From a virus, in the IMG/VR virus record IMGVR_UViG_3300034082_003330, positions 1-62,050 of that record: DNA of 62,050 nt. One strand, given 5' to 3'. Made by a program: the position numbers and the translations under genes. Shown one piece after another: positions 25,101 to 34,446 of the stretch. Position 1 is the first letter of the stretch, and every line of letters starts with the position of its first letter. Under the pieces are notes generated by a model, which searched no databases, was not told the DNA's origin, and was given only the letters and a program-made list of their open reading frames with translations.

Positions 25101-26366
25101 AACATGGTAAGTGGTGTCATTAGACTAGCGGGTGCCATCGTCACAGTTGCACAAATATTCGAATGGGCTAAGATGAAGTGGGATTCAGCTCCTAGTAAAA
25201 ATTGGTCATGGAATGTCGGAGTTGCCGTTAGGTCATATGCAAAATTGGCTTCTGATATAAGTAAAAATACGGACTTTTTTGGTATAGGATTGTCTTTGCC
25301 TGTTAAAATCGTATCTTCAATTATTTCTGTAGGACATATTATACAAAAAAACAAAAAGGCACTAACAAGTTATTTGAATCCTGCATTTGTGCCTATTTTG
25401 GCAGTAAGTGTTAGGGGTTATGTTAGGTTAACTGACTTTGTTGCAAAAAGTGCTGGTATGTTAATGAACGAAAGTGGTGTTAGAACCGTTGCTGTTCAGA
25501 TGGCCACTACTGCCAAAATATTAGAAAAAAACAAAAAGTATTTCTCTTATTTGATTCCGAGAAACTTTATAGCCAATTTGGCACCTAACTTATTAGGGTA
25601 TGCTACAATGGCAAGGGCTTTGGAGAAGATGATGACGATTACCGAAAAGAAATTCATACCTTTAAGTGCATTGGGTGGAACCGACGTTAGTTATAAGACT
25701 ACTAGACCTGCAGATATTTCTATTGTCAATAGAGTTGCTGCACAGATGTCTTTGACTGCAGCTATTATTGGTAAGAATGCTAAATATTTCAATACTAAAA
25801 TAGATCCTAACTTCATGAAATCGGTAGGGTCAAATCTTTTCTATTATATGACTATTGCTAAAAAACTACAATCACAACAAAGTTTTGGATCTATGATAAA
25901 AAGTGCTTTTGGTCTTGATCCTATGAGTCAAATGGCAAATGGTATGATTAAACTTGCCAAAGGATATGATAGTCTTGCATCTTCCATAAAAAAGATGGGT
26001 TCTGCAATGAGCCAAATCAACGACAAGAAGCTTTCACAGATGGAAAGAATGGCTAGACTGGGTAGAAGTCAGAACCAAAGTAAAGGATTCTTAGGTTCTC
26101 TTGGTGAGGCTGCTGGTTCTGTTGTTGGTGCTGTGGGTGGACTTGTTGGTGGTGCTCTCAATATGGTTACTCCTGGTGGTGGTCCTGGATCTAAATCAAG
26201 TAGTAGAGAAAAGGAAAAAGTTGGTAAATATGGTAATGTTAACAAACAGAATGATATGATTATAGAACTACTTATGGAATTGAATAGTAAGATTGGTGCA
26301 GGTTCAAATATCGATACTGCTATGTTGAAAAAGTTGAACGAGAAAAAAGATTCTAAACTTCAGTAA
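22200..26366 (+). CDS. Tape-measure-like protein with hydrophobic repeats
   Basis: A 1388-residue protein, the best tape-measure candidate by size and position among tail genes. Residues 1-100 are polar with coiled coil. About 100-760 consist of some ten hydrophobic repeats of roughly 60-70 residues, each with two helices (for example AFSIAITLSSWILRMIAPMS, then GQIITGIAITAMFWIVS). About 760-960 hold a second repeat family (GVAIALGAFAPIYSMLLENA, GGGVGPDDFARAI). The C-terminal 250 residues are polar, with a Gly-rich linker and a coiled coil at the end. Tape measures set tail length and carry membrane-active segments. The amount of predicted membrane helix is exceptional. Confidence 0.65.
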   Translation: MDQKLLSALNNLSEGLEAIAEALKESGGSGNKSATTSALQGGSFTKEIQEINVGVKQLMKDSKQILKNQETIISLSKKSAGDKKSDFEKAGGDKKKESQIKKGIGTILLIAVAVLAIGMAFKLVGKIDFLSVVGLGLAMLIMSEAFVKIAKTKMTIKEAAIASLAMVMMAIAVTLSSWVLKMISPIGIAQLLTGIAITAMFYIMAPKFAMLLNAVNNSFKKVSYADIIKVTVILVAMSVAITLSSWVLRLITPLSLGQIITGIGITVMFYVVSNFLPKLAISVIAVSKIMSKKDLALLPIMLVAFSIAITLSSWILRMIAPMSFGQIITGIAITAMFWIVSNFLPKLALAVIAVSKIMSKKDLVLLPLMMVAFSIAIMLSSLILKLIQPLSFGQIITTIVVTAVFWAISMFLTDIAIGVIMVDKILGKNKIWMIPLVYVAISAAIMVAGFLFSMTPELGWKQMVGILLIGLIFAGLAYVMPDMAIGLVIMEKALGKGKMWLIPLVYVAIAAAIMVSSHILNASAEIPWMKLLNILVFSVVLVIAVALIGLLSLLLVKVIGLTTILKGSLCIVAIATSIMLASWLLTKGSYKKYPDWKWVLFAALAIVVFGLIGWLLMKIGSLSTYIKGGIAILAVATTIMLTSHIINAGNYKKYPKLAWSLGVGAALLAFGLAAVGLGLVMMFDGGLSLLLGSLGILGVSATIVAASHILAQGKYGKFPSLGWSVSVGLALAAFGGGMVLLGGLIIASFGIGGLMLAAGAKAVLKVAETIVKSSHILAKGNWKKGPTVEWASGVAIALGAFAPIYSMLLENAPGLFSAGGGVGPDDFARAIVTVSKGIMTAAAEFASPKNKSVWKGGPTQAWATGVGIALGAFAPVYMMLLNNAPGIFSKGGGVGPEDFAKAVMTVSRGIIAAAGVFALNTAQFEEGKYPSVKWGQGVGAALNAFAPVFTALSKDTGWFTSGDEVITNMVSGVIRLAGAIVTVAQIFEWAKMKWDSAPSKNWSWNVGVAVRSYAKLASDISKNTDFFGIGLSLPVKIVSSIISVGHIIQKNKKALTSYLNPAFVPILAVSVRGYVRLTDFVAKSAGMLMNESGVRTVAVQMATTAKILEKNKKYFSYLIPRNFIANLAPNLLGYATMARALEKMMTITEKKFIPLSALGGTDVSYKTTRPADISIVNRVAAQMSLTAAIIGKNAKYFNTKIDPNFMKSVGSNLFYYMTIAKKLQSQQSFGSMIKSAFGLDPMSQMANGMIKLAKGYDSLASSIKKMGSAMSQINDKKLSQMERMARLGRSQNQSKGFLGSLGEAAGSVVGAVGGLVGGALNMVTPGGGPGSKSSSREKEKVGKYGNVNKQNDMIIELLMELNSKIGAGSNIDTAMLKKLNEKKDSKLQ
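22880..24540 (+). repeat. Diverged internal repeats in the tape-measure-like gene
   Basis: Repeats of about 190-210 bp encode hydrophobic two-helix units. Two adjacent units (around 22980-23280) are nearly identical, including the shared block encoding AVIAVSKIMSKKDL twice. Later units diverge but keep the spacing. Confidence 0.65.
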
Positions 26367-26395
26367 ACAATTTGATTGTTATTCATATAATAGAT

Positions 26396-26830
26396 ATGAA
26401 TAAAAATGTTTCCATCTTTAAAAAGATTAGACTTTTCTCTTTTTATAAAAAAGTTATCAAAGAAAATAGTGAAGAGCTTGAGAGAAACTTTGGCCTTAGA
26501 GTTGATAAGGCACAAAGGTTATATACCGTTCTAAACATTCCTGAAGAAATAATAGGAGAGTCTTTTTCTCTTAAAAAATCTGATATCGATCGTATATCAG
26601 AAAACTATATAAAAGAGTATAACACCGAAGTAAACCGTATATTAAATGCAAAGGGACTTGGAGAGCTTTTTGGTCTTTATGAGGTTAAAAAGGTTGATAA
26701 GTACTCATATTTGGTGGTTATCGGATATTCACTTTTCAAAAGTAATGAGTATTATAATAAACTATATTGGAGAGTATATCCTATTATTGGGATAGTATCA
26801 ATCATTACTACAATTTTACTACTTGTTTAG
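26396..26830 (+). CDS. Small protein with C-terminal membrane segment
   Basis: A 144-residue protein from ATG 26396 (MNKNVSIFKKIRLF). The first 110 residues are basic and helical. The last about 20 (VYPIIGIVSIITTILLLV) are a clear transmembrane tail, giving a tail-anchored topology. It follows the tape-measure-like gene by 29 nt. Not recognised. Given position, a holin or tail accessory role is possible but unsupported. Confidence 0.65.
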   Translation: MNKNVSIFKKIRLFSFYKKVIKENSEELERNFGLRVDKAQRLYTVLNIPEEIIGESFSLKKSDIDRISENYIKEYNTEVNRILNAKGLGELFGLYEVKKVDKYSYLVVIGYSLFKSNEYYNKLYWRVYPIIGIVSIITTILLLV

Positions 26831-26882
26831 TAAACTTTTAATCAAAAATGTATTATAAATAAAAATTCAAAATATAAAAATT

Positions 26883-27329
26883 ATGGCAAAAGAAACAGCA
26901 GAAGCATTCTATGAGTTAGATGAGACAACAGAAGAGCTTTTTATGGATGTCTTCAACAAGAAGTCGTTTCCGGTTAATGTTAACTTTCAATTTATTGGGA
27001 GCTCTAAACAAAAGCAATTGATAAAAGTAGCTAAAATCGCGGATGATTTTGCCTTTGTTCTTAAAAAAGAACTTAAAGTTATCATCAATGAAGATCTTTT
27101 AAACGTATTTGATGAAGAGTCTATAACTATTCTTATCGAGCAAGAGATTGATAAAATCAATATCAATATGGAAAGTGGTAAGATTAAGTTGGTAGGAACA
27201 GATTTAAACACATTTTCTTCTATTGTAAACAAATATGGTGTTGAGAAAGTAGCAAGAGCTAACAAAGTTGAAGAACTTTATAGTGAACAACAAAAAGATG
27301 CTAAGACAGACGAAGAATTTATTATCTAA
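26883..27329 (+). CDS. Hypothetical phage protein
   Basis: A 148-residue acidic protein. Its core (ELKVIINEDLLNVFDEESIT, then ILIEQEIDKININ) resembles a family I recall in several large phages, in which a predicted-metallopeptidase-like helix is degenerate; no HExxH is present here, so activity is unlikely. The leader contains TTATAAATA, like a T4 late promoter core. First of three closely spaced genes (gaps 2 and 25 nt). Confidence 0.65.
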   Translation: MAKETAEAFYELDETTEELFMDVFNKKSFPVNVNFQFIGSSKQKQLIKVAKIADDFAFVLKKELKVIINEDLLNVFDEESITILIEQEIDKININMESGKIKLVGTDLNTFSSIVNKYGVEKVARANKVEELYSEQQKDAKTDEEFII

Positions 27330-27331
27330 TC

Positions 27332-27589
27332 ATGAGTATTATAACTAAAAAATACGTATCTGCGCTTCAAAAAAGATACGAAGCTGAGATGGCTGAGGCA
27401 GAAGCAAACATAGCACTTTATCTATCTGGTCATAATCTTGCAGCAATCGGAGAGCACTCTGATTTGATGGAAGAACAAGATAAGTGGATCGAAAAATATA
27501 CGAATGCTAAAGATAAATTGGAAACTTTAAAATCTTTGGATTTGAATGATTCGGATTTAGATAAAAAGTCGGAAAGAATTAACAGCTAG
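27332..27589 (+). CDS. Small coiled-coil protein
   Basis: An 85-residue, fully helical protein (YEAEMAEAEANIALYLSGHN ... EEQDKWIEKYTNAKDKLETL). Starts 2 nt after the preceding stop. Possibly a tail chaperone or assembly factor given the neighbourhood; no family recognised. Confidence 0.65.
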   Translation: MSIITKKYVSALQKRYEAEMAEAEANIALYLSGHNLAAIGEHSDLMEEQDKWIEKYTNAKDKLETLKSLDLNDSDLDKKSERINS

Positions 27590-27614
27590 GCTGTACAAAA
27601 ATAAAAACAAAAAT

Positions 27615-28301
27615 ATGTCAAATATTGAAACAAACGTAGTAAAACCAGAGATTAAATTCTTTGAAAATAACACTGAGAATTTAGTTATTGATCCTATCAA
27701 TGAAGTTATTTTAGATAGTAAAATCAAATCTATCGAAGACTATATGGTCAACAATGATGGAACTAATAAAAGTGATGAAGAAAAAGATAATCTTTATAAA
27801 GTATCACAAGGATTTTGGAAAGAGTATACTGATGCTTTAAGAGATGCTAAATACAACTTCCATCTTAATAGAGTTCAATGGAAATTCTTAACAGATTTAA
27901 TCTTACAAAAATTAGAGTATGATGTAAACACTGTTTTCTTCGCAATCGAATTAACTGAGTTATTGGGAACAATGAGAGATGTTAAATATACAAACGATGA
28001 TGAGTTAATCGCTTTCCCTGTTAATGCAACAGAAATCACTTACATCTACCATTTAATATCAAAACATAAAGTTAAAGGTCTTACTAAAGATTCTTATACA
28101 TTCTCTAAAGTTTTGATGAGAATAGGAACTATTAGTAAACTTTTCAACTATTACGATTCTTATGCAAAAAGTTTATCTACAGATATCCAGGATTGGGTTG
28201 CTTCTTTTGAAGAAGGTATCATTGCAGAAGGTGTTGAGAAAAAGAAAAGAAAATCAGAAACAGTTGAAGCTACGGTAATCGAACCAAGTTCAAACAACTA
28301 A
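27615..28301 (+). CDS. Hypothetical helical protein
   Basis: A 228-residue protein. The N-terminal 60 residues are polar and acidic, the middle (70-195) is a helical bundle with many aromatics (SQGFWKEYTDALRDAKYNFH), and the C-terminus is charged and disordered (KKKRKSETVEATV). It closes the tape-measure transcription unit before a strong terminator. Unknown. Confidence 0.65.
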   Translation: MSNIETNVVKPEIKFFENNTENLVIDPINEVILDSKIKSIEDYMVNNDGTNKSDEEKDNLYKVSQGFWKEYTDALRDAKYNFHLNRVQWKFLTDLILQKLEYDVNTVFFAIELTELLGTMRDVKYTNDDELIAFPVNATEITYIYHLISKHKVKGLTKDSYTFSKVLMRIGTISKLFNYYDSYAKSLSTDIQDWVASFEEGIIAEGVEKKKRKSETVEATVIEPSSNN

Positions 28302-28318
28302 TCATTGATTTAGTTTAA

Positions 28319-28354
28319 TAAAAAAGCCTTTAGATTTTCTAAAGGCTTTTCTTT
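28319..28354. terminator. Bidirectional hairpin terminator
   Basis: A thirteen-base stem, AAAAGCCTTTAGA/TCTAAAGGCTTTT, between the convergent genes ending at 28301 and 28354. Confidence 0.9.
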
Positions 28355-31300
28355 TAATATACTGGCTCAATCGGAGTAAATGGTCCGATTATGTCTCTCA
28401 TTCCTGAAGAATCAACTAAATCTTTTATTCCACGTATTTCGTAGTTTTTTCTGTCTCTATAAACTGCCCCATATCCATTTTCTGAAGATATCTCTATTAC
28501 AATGAATGGATCTATGTTAGAATCTAACGCAAAGTTGAATGGTGCTATTATTGGTGTTTTATGTGGACCATTTTCTTTCATAGAAATAATAGAATGTGTT
28601 GCACCGACTTTTGGTGGTGGAAGTATTCTTCTATATTCGTCTATTGTCTGTACCGGTTCTAAATCTATTTCTAACCACTCTGTTATATTCAACCAATTTT
28701 GGTCATCTCCTTGGTCTAATACCGGTGGTATTGCAGAATAAGTTGCACCAAGTCCACTATAAACAAACATCTCTCTATTATATTTTACTATGTTTGTTAC
28801 TCCATATGTTCCATTTGCATCCCAATCTTCCACATCTTCATTTTTTCTTGGACTTTTAACCTTATTGTTGTCTTGTGCAGACTCATATATCTTTCCATAA
28901 TAAGTTACTTTATCACCTTTCATATAGTTTGTAAATGGTGCCCATTCTTTATATGTTTTATATGTTCTAATCTTTATAGTAAAGTATTCTGGTAGAACCA
29001 TATTTTCTTTAAACTCATAATATGGTCTTGGTGGTGGAACTAAACCTGTTGGATTTTTGTCTGCACCTACTCCATCTACTATAGTATAGAAGTCTAATAC
29101 ACAGTTGTAGACGGTAGATCCACTATTAACCGGCATCAAATAAGCTTCGTTTAGTTTAAATGATATTGGTGTCATACTTTCTCTTATGTTGACTATTCTC
29201 ATATCATGAACTCTATGAGTAATCTGTGTACCACCTGTAAAGTAAGCTCTTCCTGTTATGTCTAGTATTTTGTGAGTTAGTGGAATTATATTACTTTTCA
29301 ACCAGAATTTTAATCCTTGTAGTTTTATCGTTATATCATCTATACTATATCCAAGTAAATTGTTTCCTTCTTTGTCTGTTATAAAGTATGTTAGATTGAA
29401 TAGGTTTGTCTCTTCAAAGTTCTCGTTTGGAAAAGTATGCTTTACAAAGTCGTTTTCTGTCCATCCTTCCACAGAGTTGTCAAATATATCTGGTATTTCT
29501 ACTTTGAATAGTTTTAAAAAGTTTTCTGAAGTAGTATTTATATTTCTATAGTATTCGTTTAGTTGTAAATCGTTGTATCCAAAGAAGTTTATTGCGTTTA
29601 TTATGGATTTGTATGATCCAATATAAGGATATATCAAATGCTTCATCATCAAAAGTTCTTTTCTCTTCATGTTTAAGAAGTTCCAATCTACACCACCTTC
29701 TAATATGTCATAATCTTTAAATATGAATATCTCATTATGACCTATATTTTTTCCTACATTTCCTAATTCTATTTTGAATCTTGGATCTTCTATTTCAGTC
29801 TGTCCTATTGTTTTAAATCTAGCAATCTCTCTATCTGTAACAAATAAAGTTGTTTTTAGGTATGTAGTTGTTCCTGATTTTGGATAGTCGGTTATTACAG
29901 TTTTTTCACTTTCAAAGAAGTCTAAATCTATGTTAAAGAAATCTACTATTATAGTTTTGTTGTAGATTTCTGATATCTTAACTACATATCCACTATTTGT
30001 TGATATGTACTGATTTTTAGTATTTGTTATATCCTTTATTTCGATTCCTAAATATTGTCCTACTTTCAAACCTTTACCTATAAAAGTCTCTTCTGACATC
30101 ATGTTGAGTTTTATTTGTCCTCTTTTGTATCCGTCTGAAGTAAGTGTGTCAAATGATATAATAGTGTCATTTGTAGGAGTACTGGTGATACTAAACTCTA
30201 CTTCTTCTCTTTTATAAAGTTGTAAAAATGAACTATATGCACCTTCTTCGGGTGCTTTAAATCCTAAGAATAGTTGAAGTGGTGTTGGCTCTGTAGAAAC
30301 ATCATCTTGGTCATCTATGTAACTAAGTTCATATTCAACACTATCAAAAACGATTTGTTGATATTCAGGTAAATCCACTTTGTTTATGTCTCTGTTAGGA
30401 TATTTGTTTAAAGGAACATCTTTGAATGGTTTTGGTCCTTTATATGTATAAGGACCTGTCTTTTCAAGTTGCTCTCCGCTCAAATCATATATGAAGAATT
30501 CTGGATTTTCATCTGTCAACCATCTCCAATAGTATTTTACTGCAACATCACCTTCAAAGTTTTCTCTTGGTCTTCTGACACATTCATATGCCTTTACCCA
30601 AAGTTCTGTTGGTTTTACGTAATTTGGATTTAAAGTACCAAATTGTCCTTCGTCTATCGAACTTCCTGTTACTCCAATTATGTCAACTATACTATTTACG
30701 GTTGGTTTTATTACAAAAACATTTGCCATCGATGGTTGTAAAGTCCATATAGATTTGTCTTCTGGGTTGTATAGTATTCTTTTACTTATGGCTGGCGTCG
30801 TTTCTGTATGAACCACTACTCCATTTGCAGAATCCACAACACAAACTGTGCTTGTTGTATCCGATGCTAAATATACACCACCATCATATTGGTTTAGTGC
30901 CATTCTACCATATATTGATGGATTTCTATCTATGTTTATGGTATTGTCTGTAAGATTCAAAGATCTGAATCTAAAAGTCTTGTCAGAAACGTTCATCTCG
31001 CCTGTAAGGTTGTTGTAAATTACATCCACAAACTCACTCATGGTCATTCCTGGTACTGATGCAGTCAGTCCATTATCTATTCTCCAAAGTTGTGCATCTG
31101 CATAAACATATACAGATTCGTTTACTGGTTCATAGAATATAGAAGATTGTGCAAGATCAGGAATATTGTAAGATGTTTGTATATCTCTCGTTGCACCATT
31201 TACTCTAATCAATAAATCTGCGTCGGTAGTTATGTATATGTCTTTTTCAAACTCGTTGTATACCATTTTCCCTGTTTTTGTGTCTGTAGGTGATGGTGTT

Positions 31301-34300
31301 GTGAGATTTGTTATTAAAACGTTTTTATAACTGAATATTGATATTGTCGGGCTATTTTCGTAAGTAACGTAGATATCACCGTTGTCTGTGTTTATCAACA
31401 TGTCCGCTGCCGTGTTGGTTAATGTTATAGATGTTACTATTATGTTTAATACAGGATCGACAACCCATAATTTGGTTTTTGATAGACAATATAGGAAGCT
31501 ATTGAAAGTATTGAATTCTATCTCTATACTATCAGTGTTTCCTGTAAGATATATTGTAGATAGATATACTCCGGTATATGCATCCATTGCACTAAGATTG
31601 TCTCCTAACACAAAAACAGAGTTGGATAGCTGTATGTATTTCATATCAATAAGATTTGAAACTCCAGGCTGTCCACTTATGTTATAGTTTATTGTTTCGT
31701 AGTCGTTGAAGTTATAGTTTACACCAAACATCTCTTGATTATGTTGTATAGGGTTGAATGGCCCTCCTTGTCCTGTTGGTCCTACCGCAGGATCACACGT
31801 AGTCTGTCCAAATCCTATAGTGAATGCTAAAGTTATGAATCCAGATGATCTACAAGGTGCACTTTCTAATCCCCAGAAAGGTCCTTGGTAGTTAAGACTC
31901 ATAATCTTTGGATCAACACTAAGAAGATTATATTTTACGTCTTGTAAAGGATGAGGTGTACTATTTACACCAATTACTCTTCCTGTTCCAAACCCCGCAT
32001 CTTCAAAAGATGAATTTGCATCGGATTTTATTAGTCTTACTTCATTTCCAGTAACAATAGTTCCTTTGTTTCCTTTAATCTTTTTAGTTATCACATAGTC
32101 TGTCTGACCAGGTAGCATAATCTTACCGGTCTTTATGGTATAGTCAAGTCTTCTGTCTGTTCTTTTGACATCAAACTTCAATAGATTATTTATACTTTTA
32201 ACTATTATTCCGTATGTTTCTAATACTGGAGCATGTTCTTCTGTCCATGCTACCAATGTTGCGGGAATATCCGGTAATTTCACGGTTGCGGTTGATGATG
32301 TTGATGATACGGTCGCACCTGTGTTGTCAAGGAAGGTTCCGTATATTGTCTGCATCTCATATGGTTTGCTGTTTATTGTAAACGATAGATTTCCACCTAT
32401 TTCATTGAATAAAACTTTAGAGTGTTCTATATGATAATCTGCGGTTGTTCCTACTTCTATTCGATTTATTTCTATAGGTATGTTAGGATATTCCGATCTT
32501 ATTACAATGGCGTTGTAGAATGGTGAAACATAACTTCCTAAGTATTCTAAATCTGCTGTGATTCCTAATGCACGAAGTCTGACAAAGTTTCTAGATAACC
32601 AGTTTCTTAGAGTTCTATCTATAGTTCTTTGCATATCTGGTGCCGCACCTGAATATATCCAAGCCACTTCTTCTTCATATACTTGTTTGTTGATTACTAA
32701 CTTTATTCCAAACTCATCTATATCTGTAAAGACTATATTATATTTGTAGTTTTCTGAGTAGTCGTAGTTTAACTCTTGTGTGAACTTTTCTTTTATCTCA
32801 ATAAGTCTTTCATTAGTTTGAAATTGCTTACCTATCAAATAAGAGCTACAATTTGCGACCTCTGTATCGTATAGATTTGATAGAAACAAATAGTTATTTG
32901 ATGGTATAGAACTCGATGATGATAAATCTGGTGGCATCGAAAAAAGTTCTATTGCTTTTCTAATGATGAATGCTTCTCTATCTCCTAAATTTGCCAAACA
33001 TGTACTTACGGTCTCTGTGTGGTAGAAATTAACTTCTGCATACTTACTTGGATACATCAAATCTGCTTTCAGTACTCCCTTATTTAAGTATAAATCTATA
33101 TTTAATGAACTAAAATCGTCTTTATATTTTTCTGCAGCCATTGCTAATGTAACAGAACTACTTTGTGTATATCCCTGTTCAAAATATAGTCTATCTGTTG
33201 TTAAATAGATTTGACAATTGTTTACTATTTCATCAGTAAGTACTTGATCAACTGAAATATATGTTGGTTTTCCCCAATACTCTTTTGAGTTGGCGGGAGT
33301 GACAAATTGTGTGTTTACATTTGAATAGTCTTGTGTGTATGCCTTTATACATTGGTATACGTTGTTGTTATATAAAACCTGAGACTTTTCTGTATACACA
33401 ACAAGTTCTGTTATGTTAGCAAAGTTGGGTACGTTACTAACTGTAAGAAAGTTTGTATTTAATGTAGATCCAATTATTTTAAACTCTCTACCCGATTTTA
33501 ATATTTTTGGAAATGCATTCAGATTTTTGAATGTTATTCTACCATTTGCAATGGTTATTCCTCCGTCGTATATTTTAGGAACATCGGTTTTAGATATAAG
33601 TTCAATAAGAAGATTTTTATCAGTCTCAATATTTTTAAGGTAGTATTCAAAATGTACTGCATCAGTCACTTCGTTTTCTTTAACTGTATAGACACCATCA
33701 TTTTTTTCACTATTTACTATATTTAGTTTTTTACCTGCGTAGTATTTGTCGTAAAAGTTTGGTTCGTTCCATTCCGAAAGGTTGTTTTTGTAGTCTGCGT
33801 CTATATAGTTGTATATTCCTAAGAGATTTGAACCTCTAAGTGTTACATCTTTTATCGATCCATTTGTGTATTCGACATAGTACATTGATTCAAACGTCGC
33901 GTTATCTACGTCTGTTAGTATCATTACTGCACCTTTTTTAGAACCGATTACTGCATAAGTCTTTTTAGTATCTTGAAACTCCAAAAACTCACTATCAAAC
34001 ATTATAAAAGTTCCAATAGGGAAAAATCTTTCAAAATCCACACCGTATATCCATTTAGAATAGAAGCTTGGATCATTATTTACAGGTTCTATTGCAGCCA
34101 TAGAAAATGTTCCTAATCTTGCTCCATAGAAGTGCATTCCCCATTCGTTGAATATCTGAAACTTACTTAGAGTTAAATCTCCAGAAACTGCATATTCAAA
34201 TGCCGGAAGATATTCCATTGTATATAGACCAATTGTCTTATAGATGTCTGATGAACTTTGGTGAAAAAGTAAATCTCCTTCGAATCTATCGACAGTGTTG

Positions 34301-34365
34301 TTGTACTTTATGTTTAGGTAATCGCCTTCCTTATTGAAGAAAACTAAGCTTTTATGGTTAGACAT
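28354..34365 (-). CDS. Giant baseplate protein with beta-propeller and chitin-binding-like modules (gp7/gpI-like)
   Basis: A 2003-residue protein, the largest here. Residues about 905-1215 look like a YVTN/NHL-type beta-propeller, with repeated strands of the form [FL]xxxxxxVYVxxDxxLWRIDxG and GGVYLASD. Around 1570 the segment LIYPYIGSYKSIINAINFFG resembles the conserved core of P2 gpI / T4 gp7 baseplate wedge proteins. Residues about 1805-1890 hold two modules of the type W-x-Y-x-x-GD-x-V-x-Y-x-GK-x-Y-x-S, as in chitin-binding domains; a similar unit occurs near 330. This suggests a wedge protein carrying receptor-binding domains. A TTAATATATA box (34386-34395) lies upstream. Confidence 0.65.
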   Translation of the reverse strand: MSNHKSLVFFNKEGDYLNIKYNNTVDRFEGDLLFHQSSSDIYKTIGLYTMEYLPAFEYAVSGDLTLSKFQIFNEWGMHFYGARLGTFSMAAIEPVNNDPSFYSKWIYGVDFERFFPIGTFIMFDSEFLEFQDTKKTYAVIGSKKGAVMILTDVDNATFESMYYVEYTNGSIKDVTLRGSNLLGIYNYIDADYKNNLSEWNEPNFYDKYYAGKKLNIVNSEKNDGVYTVKENEVTDAVHFEYYLKNIETDKNLLIELISKTDVPKIYDGGITIANGRITFKNLNAFPKILKSGREFKIIGSTLNTNFLTVSNVPNFANITELVVYTEKSQVLYNNNVYQCIKAYTQDYSNVNTQFVTPANSKEYWGKPTYISVDQVLTDEIVNNCQIYLTTDRLYFEQGYTQSSSVTLAMAAEKYKDDFSSLNIDLYLNKGVLKADLMYPSKYAEVNFYHTETVSTCLANLGDREAFIIRKAIELFSMPPDLSSSSSIPSNNYLFLSNLYDTEVANCSSYLIGKQFQTNERLIEIKEKFTQELNYDYSENYKYNIVFTDIDEFGIKLVINKQVYEEEVAWIYSGAAPDMQRTIDRTLRNWLSRNFVRLRALGITADLEYLGSYVSPFYNAIVIRSEYPNIPIEINRIEVGTTADYHIEHSKVLFNEIGGNLSFTINSKPYEMQTIYGTFLDNTGATVSSTSSTATVKLPDIPATLVAWTEEHAPVLETYGIIVKSINNLLKFDVKRTDRRLDYTIKTGKIMLPGQTDYVITKKIKGNKGTIVTGNEVRLIKSDANSSFEDAGFGTGRVIGVNSTPHPLQDVKYNLLSVDPKIMSLNYQGPFWGLESAPCRSSGFITLAFTIGFGQTTCDPAVGPTGQGGPFNPIQHNQEMFGVNYNFNDYETINYNISGQPGVSNLIDMKYIQLSNSVFVLGDNLSAMDAYTGVYLSTIYLTGNTDSIEIEFNTFNSFLYCLSKTKLWVVDPVLNIIVTSITLTNTAADMLINTDNGDIYVTYENSPTISIFSYKNVLITNLTTPSPTDTKTGKMVYNEFEKDIYITTDADLLIRVNGATRDIQTSYNIPDLAQSSIFYEPVNESVYVYADAQLWRIDNGLTASVPGMTMSEFVDVIYNNLTGEMNVSDKTFRFRSLNLTDNTINIDRNPSIYGRMALNQYDGGVYLASDTTSTVCVVDSANGVVVHTETTPAISKRILYNPEDKSIWTLQPSMANVFVIKPTVNSIVDIIGVTGSSIDEGQFGTLNPNYVKPTELWVKAYECVRRPRENFEGDVAVKYYWRWLTDENPEFFIYDLSGEQLEKTGPYTYKGPKPFKDVPLNKYPNRDINKVDLPEYQQIVFDSVEYELSYIDDQDDVSTEPTPLQLFLGFKAPEEGAYSSFLQLYKREEVEFSITSTPTNDTIISFDTLTSDGYKRGQIKLNMMSEETFIGKGLKVGQYLGIEIKDITNTKNQYISTNSGYVVKISEIYNKTIIVDFFNIDLDFFESEKTVITDYPKSGTTTYLKTTLFVTDREIARFKTIGQTEIEDPRFKIELGNVGKNIGHNEIFIFKDYDILEGGVDWNFLNMKRKELLMMKHLIYPYIGSYKSIINAINFFGYNDLQLNEYYRNINTTSENFLKLFKVEIPDIFDNSVEGWTENDFVKHTFPNENFEETNLFNLTYFITDKEGNNLLGYSIDDITIKLQGLKFWLKSNIIPLTHKILDITGRAYFTGGTQITHRVHDMRIVNIRESMTPISFKLNEAYLMPVNSGSTVYNCVLDFYTIVDGVGADKNPTGLVPPPRPYYEFKENMVLPEYFTIKIRTYKTYKEWAPFTNYMKGDKVTYYGKIYESAQDNNKVKSPRKNEDVEDWDANGTYGVTNIVKYNREMFVYSGLGATYSAIPPVLDQGDDQNWLNITEWLEIDLEPVQTIDEYRRILPPPKVGATHSIISMKENGPHKTPIIAPFNFALDSNIDPFIVIEISSENGYGAVYRDRKNYEIRGIKDLVDSSGMRDIIGPFTPIEPVY

Positions 34366-34385
34366 TTATATTGAATACTTTTTGA

Positions 34386-34395
34386 TATATATTAA
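34386..34395 (-). promoter_or_regulatory. TTAATATATA promoter box for the giant baseplate gene
   Basis: An exact leftward box 20 nt before ATG 34365, in a divergent region whose rightward box is at 34414-34422. Confidence 0.7.
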
Positions 34396-34413
34396 AAATG
34401 TGTTTCTTGATAA

Positions 34414-34422
34414 TAATATATA
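34414..34422 (+). promoter_or_regulatory. TAATATATA promoter box
   Basis: Rightward TAATATATA followed by GAGTATAAAAA, 24 nt before ATG 34447. Confidence 0.6.
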
Positions 34423-34446
34423 GAGTATAAAAATCTTAAATAAATT

